A program made the position numbers and the translations under genes. Below the pieces are notes generated by a model. That model searched no databases. It was not told the DNA's origin and saw nothing but the letters and a program-made list of their open reading frames with translations. A stretch of DNA of 64,000 nucleotides from Macrotrachela quadricornifera (lineage: Eukaryota > Rotifera > Eurotatoria > Philodinida > Philodinidae): assembly GCA_022393335.1 (NCBI GenBank), contig JAJEKB010021353.1, positions 1,509,302 through 1,573,301 on the forward strand, in the 5' to 3' direction. This document shows, in pieces, positions 55,397-64,000 of the stretch; the stretch's first letter is position 1, and every line of letters begins with the position of its first letter.

Positions 55397-57082
55397 GAGC
55401 AAGTGTCCCTAATTACAACAGCAAAAACTTGCTTCATCTTGTTTGAGTTCGTTCATGACTATTTAACATGTAAATGAAAATATTTTTATATATCAATGAT
55501 CCCTGAATTCTCCTCTTTCGAATGGTATATGAATGAGTTTTCTCCTTCATTTACTTACCGAGAAACCAGTGGTATACAATCGTCAACTCAATTTGTCGAT
55601 ATTAGGTGCCCTGTCCCTAATTACGACACTTGGATGGAAAAATTCTATAATCTTTCAAATTATTAATTTTTTTTTATCTTAGTTTTCTGACCAATAATGA
55701 TCATTTTTAACAACTTTATTTTGAATTTGAAAAAAGAATCAGTTTTTTGATGTCTGGGGTACCCCCCCATATATCATAAAAATTTTTTTTGTTTTTAATC
55801 TATCCATGATCTGTATAGATCAATAGAATAGAGTGTACTGATCACGAATATGACATTTTTTTTCTATATTAGTCGAGAAATAAGGAAAATCTGGGTCATT
55901 TTTGAAAGGCTAAAAAATCAGTTTTTGCCCTAAAAGTTCACTAATACTATGCATATAGACCTTGATTTTAGGCTCATTCGATGCAGAATTGTTTCCTCTA
56001 TTAGAATATATAAAAATGTTTTAGGAATAAAGGTCTTTTAAAAGTGTTAAGCGACCAATACCACCCCCAATGGGTCCTGTAGGCATATGTAGTGTTTTTT
56101 TGGCACTTAAAAAAATTACTTTGCATTGATGAATCAGCGAGATTTTTACACACTATAGGTAATTCGATGAGCTCCTTCTAATGACACTATTTTCAACACT
56201 ATTCTAGCTGCTTTTGAACCCCTTGTATAGGTACGCTAGGTGAAAGTCGACGTGCGTCCATTGACTATATAAACGATGTTGAAAATAGTGTCATTAGAAA
56301 GAGCTCATCGAATTACCTATAGTATGTGAAAATCTCATTGATTCATCAATGCAAAGTAATTTTTTTAAGGGATAAAAAAACACTACATATGAGTATAGGA
56401 CCTATTAGGGGTGGTATTGGCCGCTTAACACTTTTAAAAGACCTTTACTCCTAAAACCTTTTTATATATTGTGATAGAGGAAACAATTCTGCATCGAATG
56501 AGCCTAAAATCAAGGTCCATATACATAGTATTAGTGAACTTTTAGGGCAAAAAGTAATTTTTCGGCCTTTCAAAAATGACCCAGATTTTCCTTATTTCTC
56601 GACTAATATAGAAAAAAAATGTCATATTCGTGATCAGTACACTCTGTTCTATTGATCTATACAGATCATGGATAGATTAACAACAAAAAATTTTTTAATG
56701 ATACCTGGGAGGTACCCCAGACATCAAAAAACTGATTCTTTTTTTAAATTCAAAATAAAGTTGTTGAAAATGATCATTATTGGTCAGACAACTAAAATAA
56801 AACAAAAAAATTATTAATTTGAAAGTTTATAGAATTTTTCCATTCAAGTGTCGTAATTGGGGAGGGGACACCTAATATCGACAGATTGAGTTAATGATTG
56901 TATACCGGTGATTTCTCGGTAAGTAAATGAAGGAGAAAACTCATTCATATACCATTCGAAAGAGGAGAATTCAGGGATCATTGATATATAAAAATATTTT
57001 CATTTTACATGTTAAATAGTCGTGAACGAAACTCAAACAAGATGAAGCAATTTTTTGCTGTCGTAATTAGAGACACTTGCTC
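55397..57082. mobile_element. Large foldback element, 1686 bp, with about 805-bp inverted arms and TA target site
   Basis: The ends gagcaagtgtccctaattac / inverted gagcaagtgtctctaattac are flanked by TA (55395-55396, 57083-57084). Nearly the whole element is one inverted repeat; the arms meet around a 75-bp loop at about 56203-56277. Each arm has a second internal copy of the end motif (tgtccctaattacgacactt at about 55612, inverted at about 56850): again an IR/DR layout of Tc1/mariner style. No transposase. It ends only about 50 bp upstream of the TFIIE-alpha start codon. Confidence 0.85.
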
Positions 57083-57133
57083 TATATACAATCATTTCTC
57101 ATATAGATATATCAATAAAAAAAAAATCAAACA

Positions 57134-58357
57134 ATGTCTTGTAATACAAAAGATATTCAATTGAAATCATTATCTCCAAATGAATCTTGTTTGGAAACAT
57201 TTGATCCGAAAGTTGTACTTCGAAATTTCATTCGAATGGTGATGTATACATTTTATACACCAATAAAATCTTTAGTAATAGAATATTTATATTATTACAA
57301 AGAGATTACAGAATGTGATCTCGCCACTCGACTTCAGATTCAATCAGAAGAATTGCGTTCTATTTTGCAAGAAATGAAACAAAATAAATTTGTTAATAAA
57401 TATTATCGACATGAACAAAAAATCGATTATTATTCATTTGATGAACACATGTTTATTAATGTTGTTAAATATCGATTGATTAATATGAGAATTGATATTG
57501 AAAATTGTCAACGACAGTGTGTCGATGCTGAGCCATTGTTCAAATGTGAACAATGTTCTAAGAAATTTAGTGGAAATGAAATACTTTGTCTATGTCAACC
57601 TGTCAGAAATGAATATATATGTTCACATTGTAACGGTGTCATTGTTGAAGATACCACCAATAAAGTAATTATTGATTTCAATAAGAATATTGTTAAGGAG
57701 AATAAGAGTATTATATGTTTTTATGATTAGTCTACAGAAATCTGAAAATATTCGATGTATTATTTCTATTGTTAGATTTATTTGTTAACATAGATCTTTT
57801 GAATTTTCTCATTCGAATTTTTCAGCAAATATTAATTTTGAAAAAAAAGCTTTTAACACAATCTTAATAAAATTAAAATTTGAAACACAATAGATATGTT
57901 TTTTAAGATAATCTTAATTATATAATTAGAAACTCTCTCAAAATTTAGATAAGAAAAAATCTATTCAAAAATTAGCCAATCTATTTAATACAAACCATAT
58001 AAATTGAGCAAAATTAAGTATGAAATCTTAGTAGTAAACAGTTATAATAATAAAGAGAAGAAAGACTAATTTTCTTAAATTAAATTAAATATTATTCATT
58101 CTCGCTTATAGGAGATAAAAGATAATTTAGAAATTCTTATGAGTGAATTCAATATTCAGATGAGTCCATTATTTGATATACTCAAAGAAATTGACATTTA
58201 TGTTGAACGACAAGGTTGTTGGTCGACTGATGAAGGTGAAGAAAGAATGGATATTAATATAACACCGATTTTAGAGAAGAATGATATGTTACAAATTCCG
58301 AAACCAATGCCTTCTTGGTTCATTGAACCGAAAGTCAATGTTGATAATTCTTCATAA
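57134..58357 (+). CDS. GTF2E1: Transcription initiation factor IIE subunit alpha (2 exons, 258 aa)
   Basis: Exons 57134-57664 and 58112-58357 join in phase 0 across a 447-bp GT-AG intron (donor GTAATT, acceptor TTATAG). Residues about 25-100 form the winged-helix TFIIE-alpha domain: VMYTFYTPIKSLVIEYL, ITECDLATRLQIQSEELRSI and FVNKYYRHE, then the FINVVKYRLINMRIDIE helix. A zinc ribbon follows (FKCEQC ... YICSHCNGVIVED), slightly altered between the pairs (CLCQ). Exon 2 gives the short C-terminal helix (NLEILMSEFNIQMSPLFDIL) and an acidic/Pro tail. TFIIE-alpha pairs with TFIIE-beta to recruit TFIIH to the RNA polymerase II pre-initiation complex in the nucleus. The protein is much shorter than vertebrate TFIIE-alpha (about 440 aa), mainly in the acidic C terminus. 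The 5' flank is mostly a foldback transposon, so the promoter may lie partly within it. Confidence 0.88.
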
Positions 58358-58369
58358 TAATCGAAATCA

Positions 58370-58985
58370 TTTGAATAATTTTAAAAATCTTTGTACCTAA
58401 TCTAAATAAAATAGACAATACTAACTTTCTTCTCATTTCAAATATTTCACTTAGAGTAATAGAGAATTTTTATGTAACAAAATATTACTGTCGAATTTTA
58501 TTTTAATAAAGATATGTATATTAAACGTTTTGATCAAATCATGTTTATATCATAACATAAATTTCAAAATATGATATGTTATCGTTTTCAGTGTTTTTGA
58601 ATATTATATTTCAATTCTCAAAATCTATTTCCCATACGTTGTAAATCATATTTTATGGACAAAAGTAGAAATCCAGAGTAAAAAATAAAAGTTTTTTGAG
58701 AACTAATAAATCAGTGCATGGTGACTACTAACTCTCTTCTTTAGCATTTGACAGATACGATAGGACTCATTTTCGTGTACTCAAAAAGTGAGTAAACTAC
58801 TAAAATCGGTCTGTGTCCGGTCGGCCGTTTACACGATAACTTTTCACAATTACATTCGATTGGTCTAAAATTTTGTGCACACAATTGTCTCATCAATATC
58901 TCGGTCGAGAGAAGAAGATGAGAGGGATCTGGCAAGAGATAGTTGAGTTATGGAAAAAATTGTTATTATTCACCAGACCATCCCT
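58370..58985. other. Spacer downstream of TFIIE-alpha
   Basis: AT-rich. AATAAA-like signals near 58407 and 58505 could serve the TFIIE-alpha transcript. No gene seen. Confidence 0.4.
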
Positions 58986-58990
58986 GAGTA

Positions 58991-59030
58991 GGGATGCACC
59001 AGTGACAGTTAATAACTGGTAACTGGGTAT
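58991..59030 (+). mobile_element. Solo hAT-like terminal fragment
   Basis: tagggatgcaccagtgacag resembles the termini of the elements at 29349 and 30107 (tag-gc-gcaccagtgcc, tagggatgcaccggtgg). No partner end was found nearby, so it is probably a relic. Confidence 0.5.
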
Positions 59031-59244
59031 GTATTTATTTGATCTGTGACTTTTTACATCATCCATCGTTTTCTTCTATTAGTATATTATGATTATCCAA
59101 CTCTAGGATCTGTAATATATTAAAATAAACTCAAATTTAGATCGAAGAAGGTGTGCCAATTTACAGACATGACGCCTGAAAAATTTTTTACACAATTTCA
59201 TTTAGGGATGTGTGGCACACGCTTACCGAGAGCATGCTCTATAC

Positions 59245-59425
59245 ACCTTTAGGCCCTCAAGTACTATATTAAAGGGTACCCTTACGTACTCAAATTCTAT
59301 GTTATGGGGTATTCTTGGGCCCTTAACTGCTATACTATAAGGGTACCTTTAGGTTCTCATCCACTATACTATAAGGATATCCTTGGGTCCTCATCTACTA
59401 TACTATAGGGGCACCCTTGGGTAGG
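59245..59425 (+). repeat. Degenerate tandem repeat, about 35-bp unit, five copies
   Basis: Units of the form ctcatctactatactataag-ggtacccttgggtc follow one another from 59245 to the edge of the hAT-like element. They are related by word content to 17690-17850. Confidence 0.7.
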
Positions 59426-61691
59426 GATCGGCGGTTCCAAAAAAAATGGAACCGAGAACCGAATTTGAAACATTATTTTAGATGTCTTTGGAACCGGAAC
59501 CGGCTTTCTCAAGTTTTTCAAAACCGGAACCAGCTTTTTTCCATATGATTATTAACCACAGAGGTGCAAAATCTTTCTCGGGTGCCCCCGCGTGGAGAAG
59601 GAAATTTTGAGAAAAAAGCTATTAGAAAAGAAAATCTCATTGTCTTCATAACTAACTGTTACAGGATATAATTTATTCTTTTAAGATTTTTACTTTACAA
59701 GTTTGCTCTATTTTGATCTTCCCAAGAACAAACACATTACTGCCGAAATATAATTTCTTCGTTATTCTTTTTTCCAGTTTTTTTCTACATCTTTTTATTG
59801 CTTGCTAAACTAAGCCATGGCTAAAGAAATCAATAGTAGGAATTTATCGAACACGAATAATTTCATTATGTGCTAGTTATTTATTTTATGTCAAATAACG
59901 TTGGTCTATAAGCGGCGGAAAAAATATCTTGAAGAAATTTTTCGAAAAATTTCATGAGGGAGAAAATTTTTGATTTTTTGGAAACTTCTATATCTCTGAC
60001 TAATTTCATCCTGTTTTTATTGATATATGCTCTAAAGAGTAATAGTGATGTAATAAAACGTTCCATTTGTTGAAAAAATGGAGGATCTGTGGAAATCAAC
60101 TGATCAGTTTTTGGTCGTTTCTGTACCCTTTCTCTCAGAGCTTTAGTTTTACACAATACGGAGTAGAACAGCTGATACATCATTTTTCTAAACCACCTTC
60201 AAGTTAAAAGAAAAAACTGATCTAATATTATCTTCAAATTCAATTGAGAGTCGGAAAAAATTGATAGCAACAGCTTCAGCAAAAAGATTCAAACAGGTTG
60301 AACAGGATAACATGTGTATATATGATGATAATGATATTACTCAAGGAGATAAAAAAGGATGTCATTGACTCATTTTATCAGACGGTTGTAGCTAAACAAT
60401 CATGTCTTGTACATATAGTATTGTTAAAAATTTTCTTACTGTTTTACGTTCACTTACACTTTTGAACAGTCTTTTTCTAATAAATATTAATTTCATTTAA
60501 ACTGAACGGGTAGTCGGAAGTTCGCCAATAGGAATTTCGCAATCTGGACTCTCGCCATTGGCGAACGTCCACTGGTCTTTCGCCAATATACATCCTGTAT
60601 TTTCGCCAATTGGCGAATTTCCACTTATCTTTCGCCAGTGAATGTCAATACTTTCGCCAATTGGCGAAATTCCAATAACCTTTCGTCAATATTGGCGAGA
60701 ATCCATCGAACTGTCATCTATTTAAATGTAAATTGATATTGAGTGAAAAGACCGCCAACTATTCGTGCAATAGATAACATTCGTTTATGTCATTATCACA
60801 AATTTTATTCGAAGTTTTAGATTTTGTAGGACGATCAATAGAAAATGGAGACGAATTAGCTTGTATAAATTACAATATGTTTCTTATATAACTGGGAAAA
60901 TCTCTCATGAGAAATCGAACTAATATATATATTAGGAGTGAGATATTTCCAGATATTTATAATCCAATGCCTGTCACAACCCATGCTGGGGCATTACGAT
61001 CCCAGATTACTAGTAATGCAACATCAACTTCAACATCTGTGGTAAAATCTACTACCAAAATGACTAAAAAATGCCGATCAAAACCACACCCTCATCCCCA
61101 CATCAGATCAAGGTTAAATTTTTCTTCTTATATTTCTTATTTACTTTATTCCAGCCATTATTTACATTATTTATATTTGTTCTTTTCTATTCCCACGTCA
61201 TTTCACATGATGTTTCCTATTATTTCTTTTTTAACTCAGTATATTTTCAAAACTCGATCTTGTCATATTTAAACATATTCTAATTCATGCACTTGAGTAC
61301 ATTTAATAATGTCATTCAACTTTGACCAATATTGGCGAAAGTCATATGAACTTTCGCCAATATTGGTGAAAGTTCACATGACTTTCGTTAACTAATTGGC
61401 AAGTATACACGGATATTCGCCAATTGTCTCGCTGGACATTCGCCAGTTGGCGAAAGTTCACTGGATTTTCGCCAATATACCCACCTGATTTTCGCCAGTA
61501 ACTGGCGAAAGTCTTATTGGCGAAGAGCGGGAACCCCAACTGAACAACTAGGGAACCAAAGCTTCACGAATTAAACTACATTTTCTTTCATTTTTCTAGT
61601 GATTTAATGGCTACGGTTCCATGAAATATTTTACGGAGGAACCGGAACCGGTGTTTTTTCTATTCCTGCTAACCGGAACCGCCGATCCCTA
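59422..61691. mobile_element. hAT-like element hosting the palindrome-array element
   Basis: The ends tagggatcggcggttcc / ggaaccgccgatcccta are perfect 17-bp inverted repeats. Subterminal ggaaccgg motifs recur (59490-59530 and 61640-61675), as in the ACCGGT-rich ends of the hAT element at 46131. No clear 8-bp duplication was found (left flank acccttggg, right flank actatatg), so an end may have recombined. No transposase: the ORF at 59881-60183 (minus) is not recognisable. Without the insertion at 60508-61537 it is about 1.2 kb. Confidence 0.7.
60508..61537. mobile_element. 1030-bp element with two arrays of ttcgccaattggcgaa palindromes, 8-bp target duplication
   Basis: aactgaac flanks both sides exactly (60500-60507, 61538-61545). 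The ends gggtagtcggaag-ttcgccaata and, inverted, ggggttcccgctc-ttcgccaata match in layout and in the inner 10 bp. About eight units of ttcgccaa/ttggcgaa, many complete palindromes (tttcgccaattggcgaa), lie at 60518-60710. About eight more lie at 61325-61530, at spacings near 25-50 bp. The centre (60720-61310) is AT-rich. It has an ORF at 60907-61272 whose first 65 codons (ending HPHPHIRSR before a GTTAAA donor-like site) are not hydrophobic; no domain was recognised. This is probably a non-autonomous DNA transposon with many transposase-binding sites, superfamily unknown. Confidence 0.75.
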
Positions 61692-61699
61692 ACTATATG

Positions 61700-62382
61700 T
61701 AATAGAAAGAGAACGGCTATACAGAACGGAAAAAAAAGATATATGTATATATATATATACATGTATATGTGCTCATGTGCTGTATTATTTATTTTATTTT
61801 TTTACTTGCTGAAAGACACGAATACATCTGAACGACGACAAAATTTAAGTAAGCATTATTTTTCTTTATATTTAAGTTTTTAATAATCACTTTTTATATT
61901 AATTTTTTTGAAATTTATTAAATTATTTTTTTAATTCTATATCCTTTCAGATTCATTCTTTTAATATTTTGTTATTTTTAGATTTATTTTCTTTAATTTT
62001 TTGTATTCTTACATTTTCTTGTATTTTTGTTTTTGCGTGAAATAAAAATCCTATAAATCTTTAAATGTCTGTTAAATTTGACTATCTAAACATTCAAAAA
62101 ATAAAACAAACGGTATTGGCTAGTTGCACATATCACTATTGGTCAAATTCGGTTTACCGGAAAAAACCGCCGGTAACCGAACCGGTAAAACCGCGGTTTA
62201 TATTCCATGGGAAGATGTTAGAGAGTTATAAAAATTGTAATAATCCAACTGTTTCTAAAAACTACCGATAAAATATGATCTATTATTTTCTATTGAGATA
62301 TTTTTATTCCTAGAAAATATTTCATTTTTCGTATAGAAAATCAATTTATATTTATTGACCAAATATAATAATTGAATAAAAT
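61700..62382. other. AT-rich spacer with an accggt-rich fragment
   Basis: A (ta)n tract lies at 61740-61770. At 62150-62205 aaccgccggtaaccgaaccggtaa resembles the ACCGGT-rich subterminal parts of the hAT elements here and may be a relic. No gene. Confidence 0.4.
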
Positions 62383-64000
62383 TTATGTTTTCTTTGAAAA
62401 TAAAACATATCTTTGAAAAATGTTTACTTGATACGTTTTTTTAATTTCATTCATATTGAAATCTTCAATAAATATGTTCCAATCGACATCATCAAAACGA
62501 CTGGAGTATTCAAGATTGTATATGATTAATATTCTCAAATTTTTAAAATTCTCCAATACTTTCATGATAATATCTGTCCCTTTTTTCGATATACTGAAGA
62601 ACTTTTTTGAACGAAAATGTATATGTTCAACATTTGAAAAATAAACATAACATGTTTTTATCAATTGGTCAAATTCATCATCGATAAATTCGATATATAT
62701 GTCCAATTGTTGAATTTTATTATTTAAAATTGGAATTAATTCACTTTCTATTAAAGGTAATTTTCTACTAGATAAAATTAAATGTTTTAAATTTGGTAAT
62801 AAATAGATTAACCAATCTTTGCTCTTTTCAACATTATGACTTTCCAAATAAACAGTTGTAACACTATTCAAACAAACTTCTTTTCTTTCAGAAAAATATT
62901 CTAATTCATCCAGATAATAAGTATAATTAAAGTTAATTGTAGTTAATTTAGGCATTTTTATTTGAAGTTCTTTTAGAATATTAAAATCAGATATCGATTT
63001 TAATGATATATTAATGCTTTTGATAGAATACCATATTCGACAATTATTTATTAGAATCTCTGGATTATTTGATTTAACATTATTAAACACTTCGTAAAAA
63101 ACATCAAAATAATCAAAGTAAAATGGTAATGTGAAGAAATATTTATCATATATTCCAAATGACCAATTATGATCAGACCAAAACTGATCATTAAATGTCA
63201 ATAAAATTGTATCATAATCAGATAGACTATCATATAATACAGCAATTAGATGAAATTGTTTAAGTTTTATCATTGTTTCTAATAATTGTTGAAGTTTTAT
63301 ACTATTAAATGGAAAATCGATTGGATTGTAAATCTTCGTCTTAAATAGATCGAGTGATAAACAGATTAATGATGATGAAAATTGTTTTATAAAATTTGTT
63401 AACTGATCAAAATCATTTCCTTCATACCAATATTGATAACCTCTGATTCTTTGCTTCTGATCCAATTTTAAATGTAATTCTTTTAATTTAATATTAATTT
63501 TATTTGGCGATATTCTAATGAGATAGGGTGATTCGGATTGAACCTTTAAATATTCTAAATTTGGTGTATATGATATCAATGAATATATATCTTTAAAGTC
63601 AGTTAATATTAATGTTAACGAATGTAAATTAATATTCGTTTCGAAAGTATTTGTATCTTTTATTGCTAATGGTGATGTTATCAATGAATATTCAAATGTT
63701 TTTAACGAATTTTTATTATTAAAAACTTTTTTTAATACATAATCTTGACTATTATAATGATAACGATAATAATCATTTGAATTTTCACAAAATATTTTTA
63801 TTTCTTGTATTTGAAATGAATGTAAATTATTAAATTGATGACTTTCAAAAATTGATTTTAATTCTTCATCTGCAAAACCATGTGGAGAAGAAATAATTAG
63901 AGATTTTAAATTTGAAAAATATGCCAATGGAAATGATATATTCACTGAATTTATATTTAAAGAGTCAATTTGTGAACCAATAACTGATAGAATATTTTTC
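62383..64000 (-). CDS. Leucine-rich-repeat protein of F-box/LRR type, partial (runs off right edge)
   Basis: Open minus-strand frame from the right edge to a stop at 62383, at least 538 codons with no in-frame lesion. It is built of irregular leucine-rich repeats about 25-30 residues long with L/I/F-x-x-L patterns: FSNLKSLIISS, NLHSFQIQEI, LHSLTLILTDFKDIYSLI, TPNLEYLKVQS, KLKELHLKLD, LPNLKHLILSS and FKNLRILIIYN. The layout and amino-acid bias (Asn/Tyr/Ile-rich) are typical of the large rotifer F-box-LRR families, whose F-box lies at the N terminus, here beyond the window. If so it would be an SCF ubiquitin-ligase substrate adaptor; this is inference since the F-box is not visible. Confidence 0.7.
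   Translation of the reverse strand, partial: KNILSVIGSQIDSLNINSVNISFPLAYFSNLKSLIISSPHGFADEELKSIFESHQFNNLHSFQIQEIKIFCENSNDYYRYHYNSQDYVLKKVFNNKNSLKTFEYSLITSPLAIKDTNTFETNINLHSLTLILTDFKDIYSLISYTPNLEYLKVQSESPYLIRISPNKINIKLKELHLKLDQKQRIRGYQYWYEGNDFDQLTNFIKQFSSSLICLSLDLFKTKIYNPIDFPFNSIKLQQLLETMIKLKQFHLIAVLYDSLSDYDTILLTFNDQFWSDHNWSFGIYDKYFFTLPFYFDYFDVFYEVFNNVKSNNPEILINNCRIWYSIKSINISLKSISDFNILKELQIKMPKLTTINFNYTYYLDELEYFSERKEVCLNSVTTVYLESHNVEKSKDWLIYLLPNLKHLILSSRKLPLIESELIPILNNKIQQLDIYIEFIDDEFDQLIKTCYVYFSNVEHIHFRSKKFFSISKKGTDIIMKVLENFKNLRILIIYNLEYSSRFDDVDWNIFIEDFNMNEIKKTYQVNIFQRYVLFSKKT

Noticed and set aside
60518..61530. CRISPR-like array of regularly repeated palindromes
   Set aside because: Spacing varies, repeats are short and in mirror clusters at the ends of an element with an 8-bp target duplication, and the genome is eukaryotic.

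Overview
The window reads as AT-rich nuclear DNA of a small invertebrate, most likely a bdelloid rotifer (Adineta/Rotaria type). This is an inference. It rests on very short spliceosomal introns (about 50-90 bp), an intron-containing Penelope-like (Athena-type) reverse transcriptase, FG-GAP/VCBS repeat proteins, an LRR-type protein of F-box style, bacterial-type metabolic genes embedded among transposons, and a very dense, nested load of mostly DNA transposons. No rRNA gene and no CRISPR array is visible.

Layout. 1-6.2 kb: a partial FG-GAP gene (minus) and a decayed FG-GAP gene (plus). 6.7 kb: a 125-bp hAT-type MITE with 8-bp target duplications. 7.2-11.0 kb: a complete, apparently intact DNA transposon with 30-bp terminal inverted repeats and a four-exon, about 626-aa transposase-like gene of a family I cannot name. 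11.4-24.2 kb: a minus-strand array of four paralogues (two whole, two partial) of a two-TM, Cys-rich membrane protein family, with a MITE, a possible solo LTR and a SINE-like tRNA head between them. 24.4-32.1 kb: a decayed APE-type LINE, a foldback element, and a hAT-like element with another hAT-like element inside it. 32-36.8 kb: AT-rich DNA and degenerate repeats, no gene seen. 36.8-39.0 kb: a four-exon minus-strand gene joining a PaiB-like flavin-binding domain to a RidA domain. 39.4-41.9 kb: the Penelope-like element. 42.7 kb: a GFA-type zinc protein. 43.3-44.9 kb: a dead mariner with long TIRs. 45.3-49.8 kb: a Tc1-like element with about 700-bp inverted repeats, interrupted by an intact 2.8-kb hAT element. 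45.3-50.8 kb: hammerhead-ribozyme motifs and a tRNA-like gene around that nest. 51.8 kb: a small Cys/acidic ORF. 53.4 and 55.4-57.1 kb: two foldback palindromes. 57.1-58.4 kb: TFIIE-alpha. 59.4-61.7 kb: a hAT-like element carrying an unusual 1.03-kb element with arrays of palindromes. 62.4-64 kb: an LRR-type gene running off the right edge.

The genes do not form one pathway. Host genes (TFIIE-alpha, the LRR protein, the membrane-protein array, PaiB-RidA, GFA) sit as islands in transposon DNA. The most promising items are the PaiB-RidA fusion, the unclassified transposon at 7.2-11.0 kb, the hammerhead cluster at 45-51 kb and the palindrome-array element at 60.5-61.5 kb. All exon joins were checked by reading frame and splice sites only; no similarity search was run.
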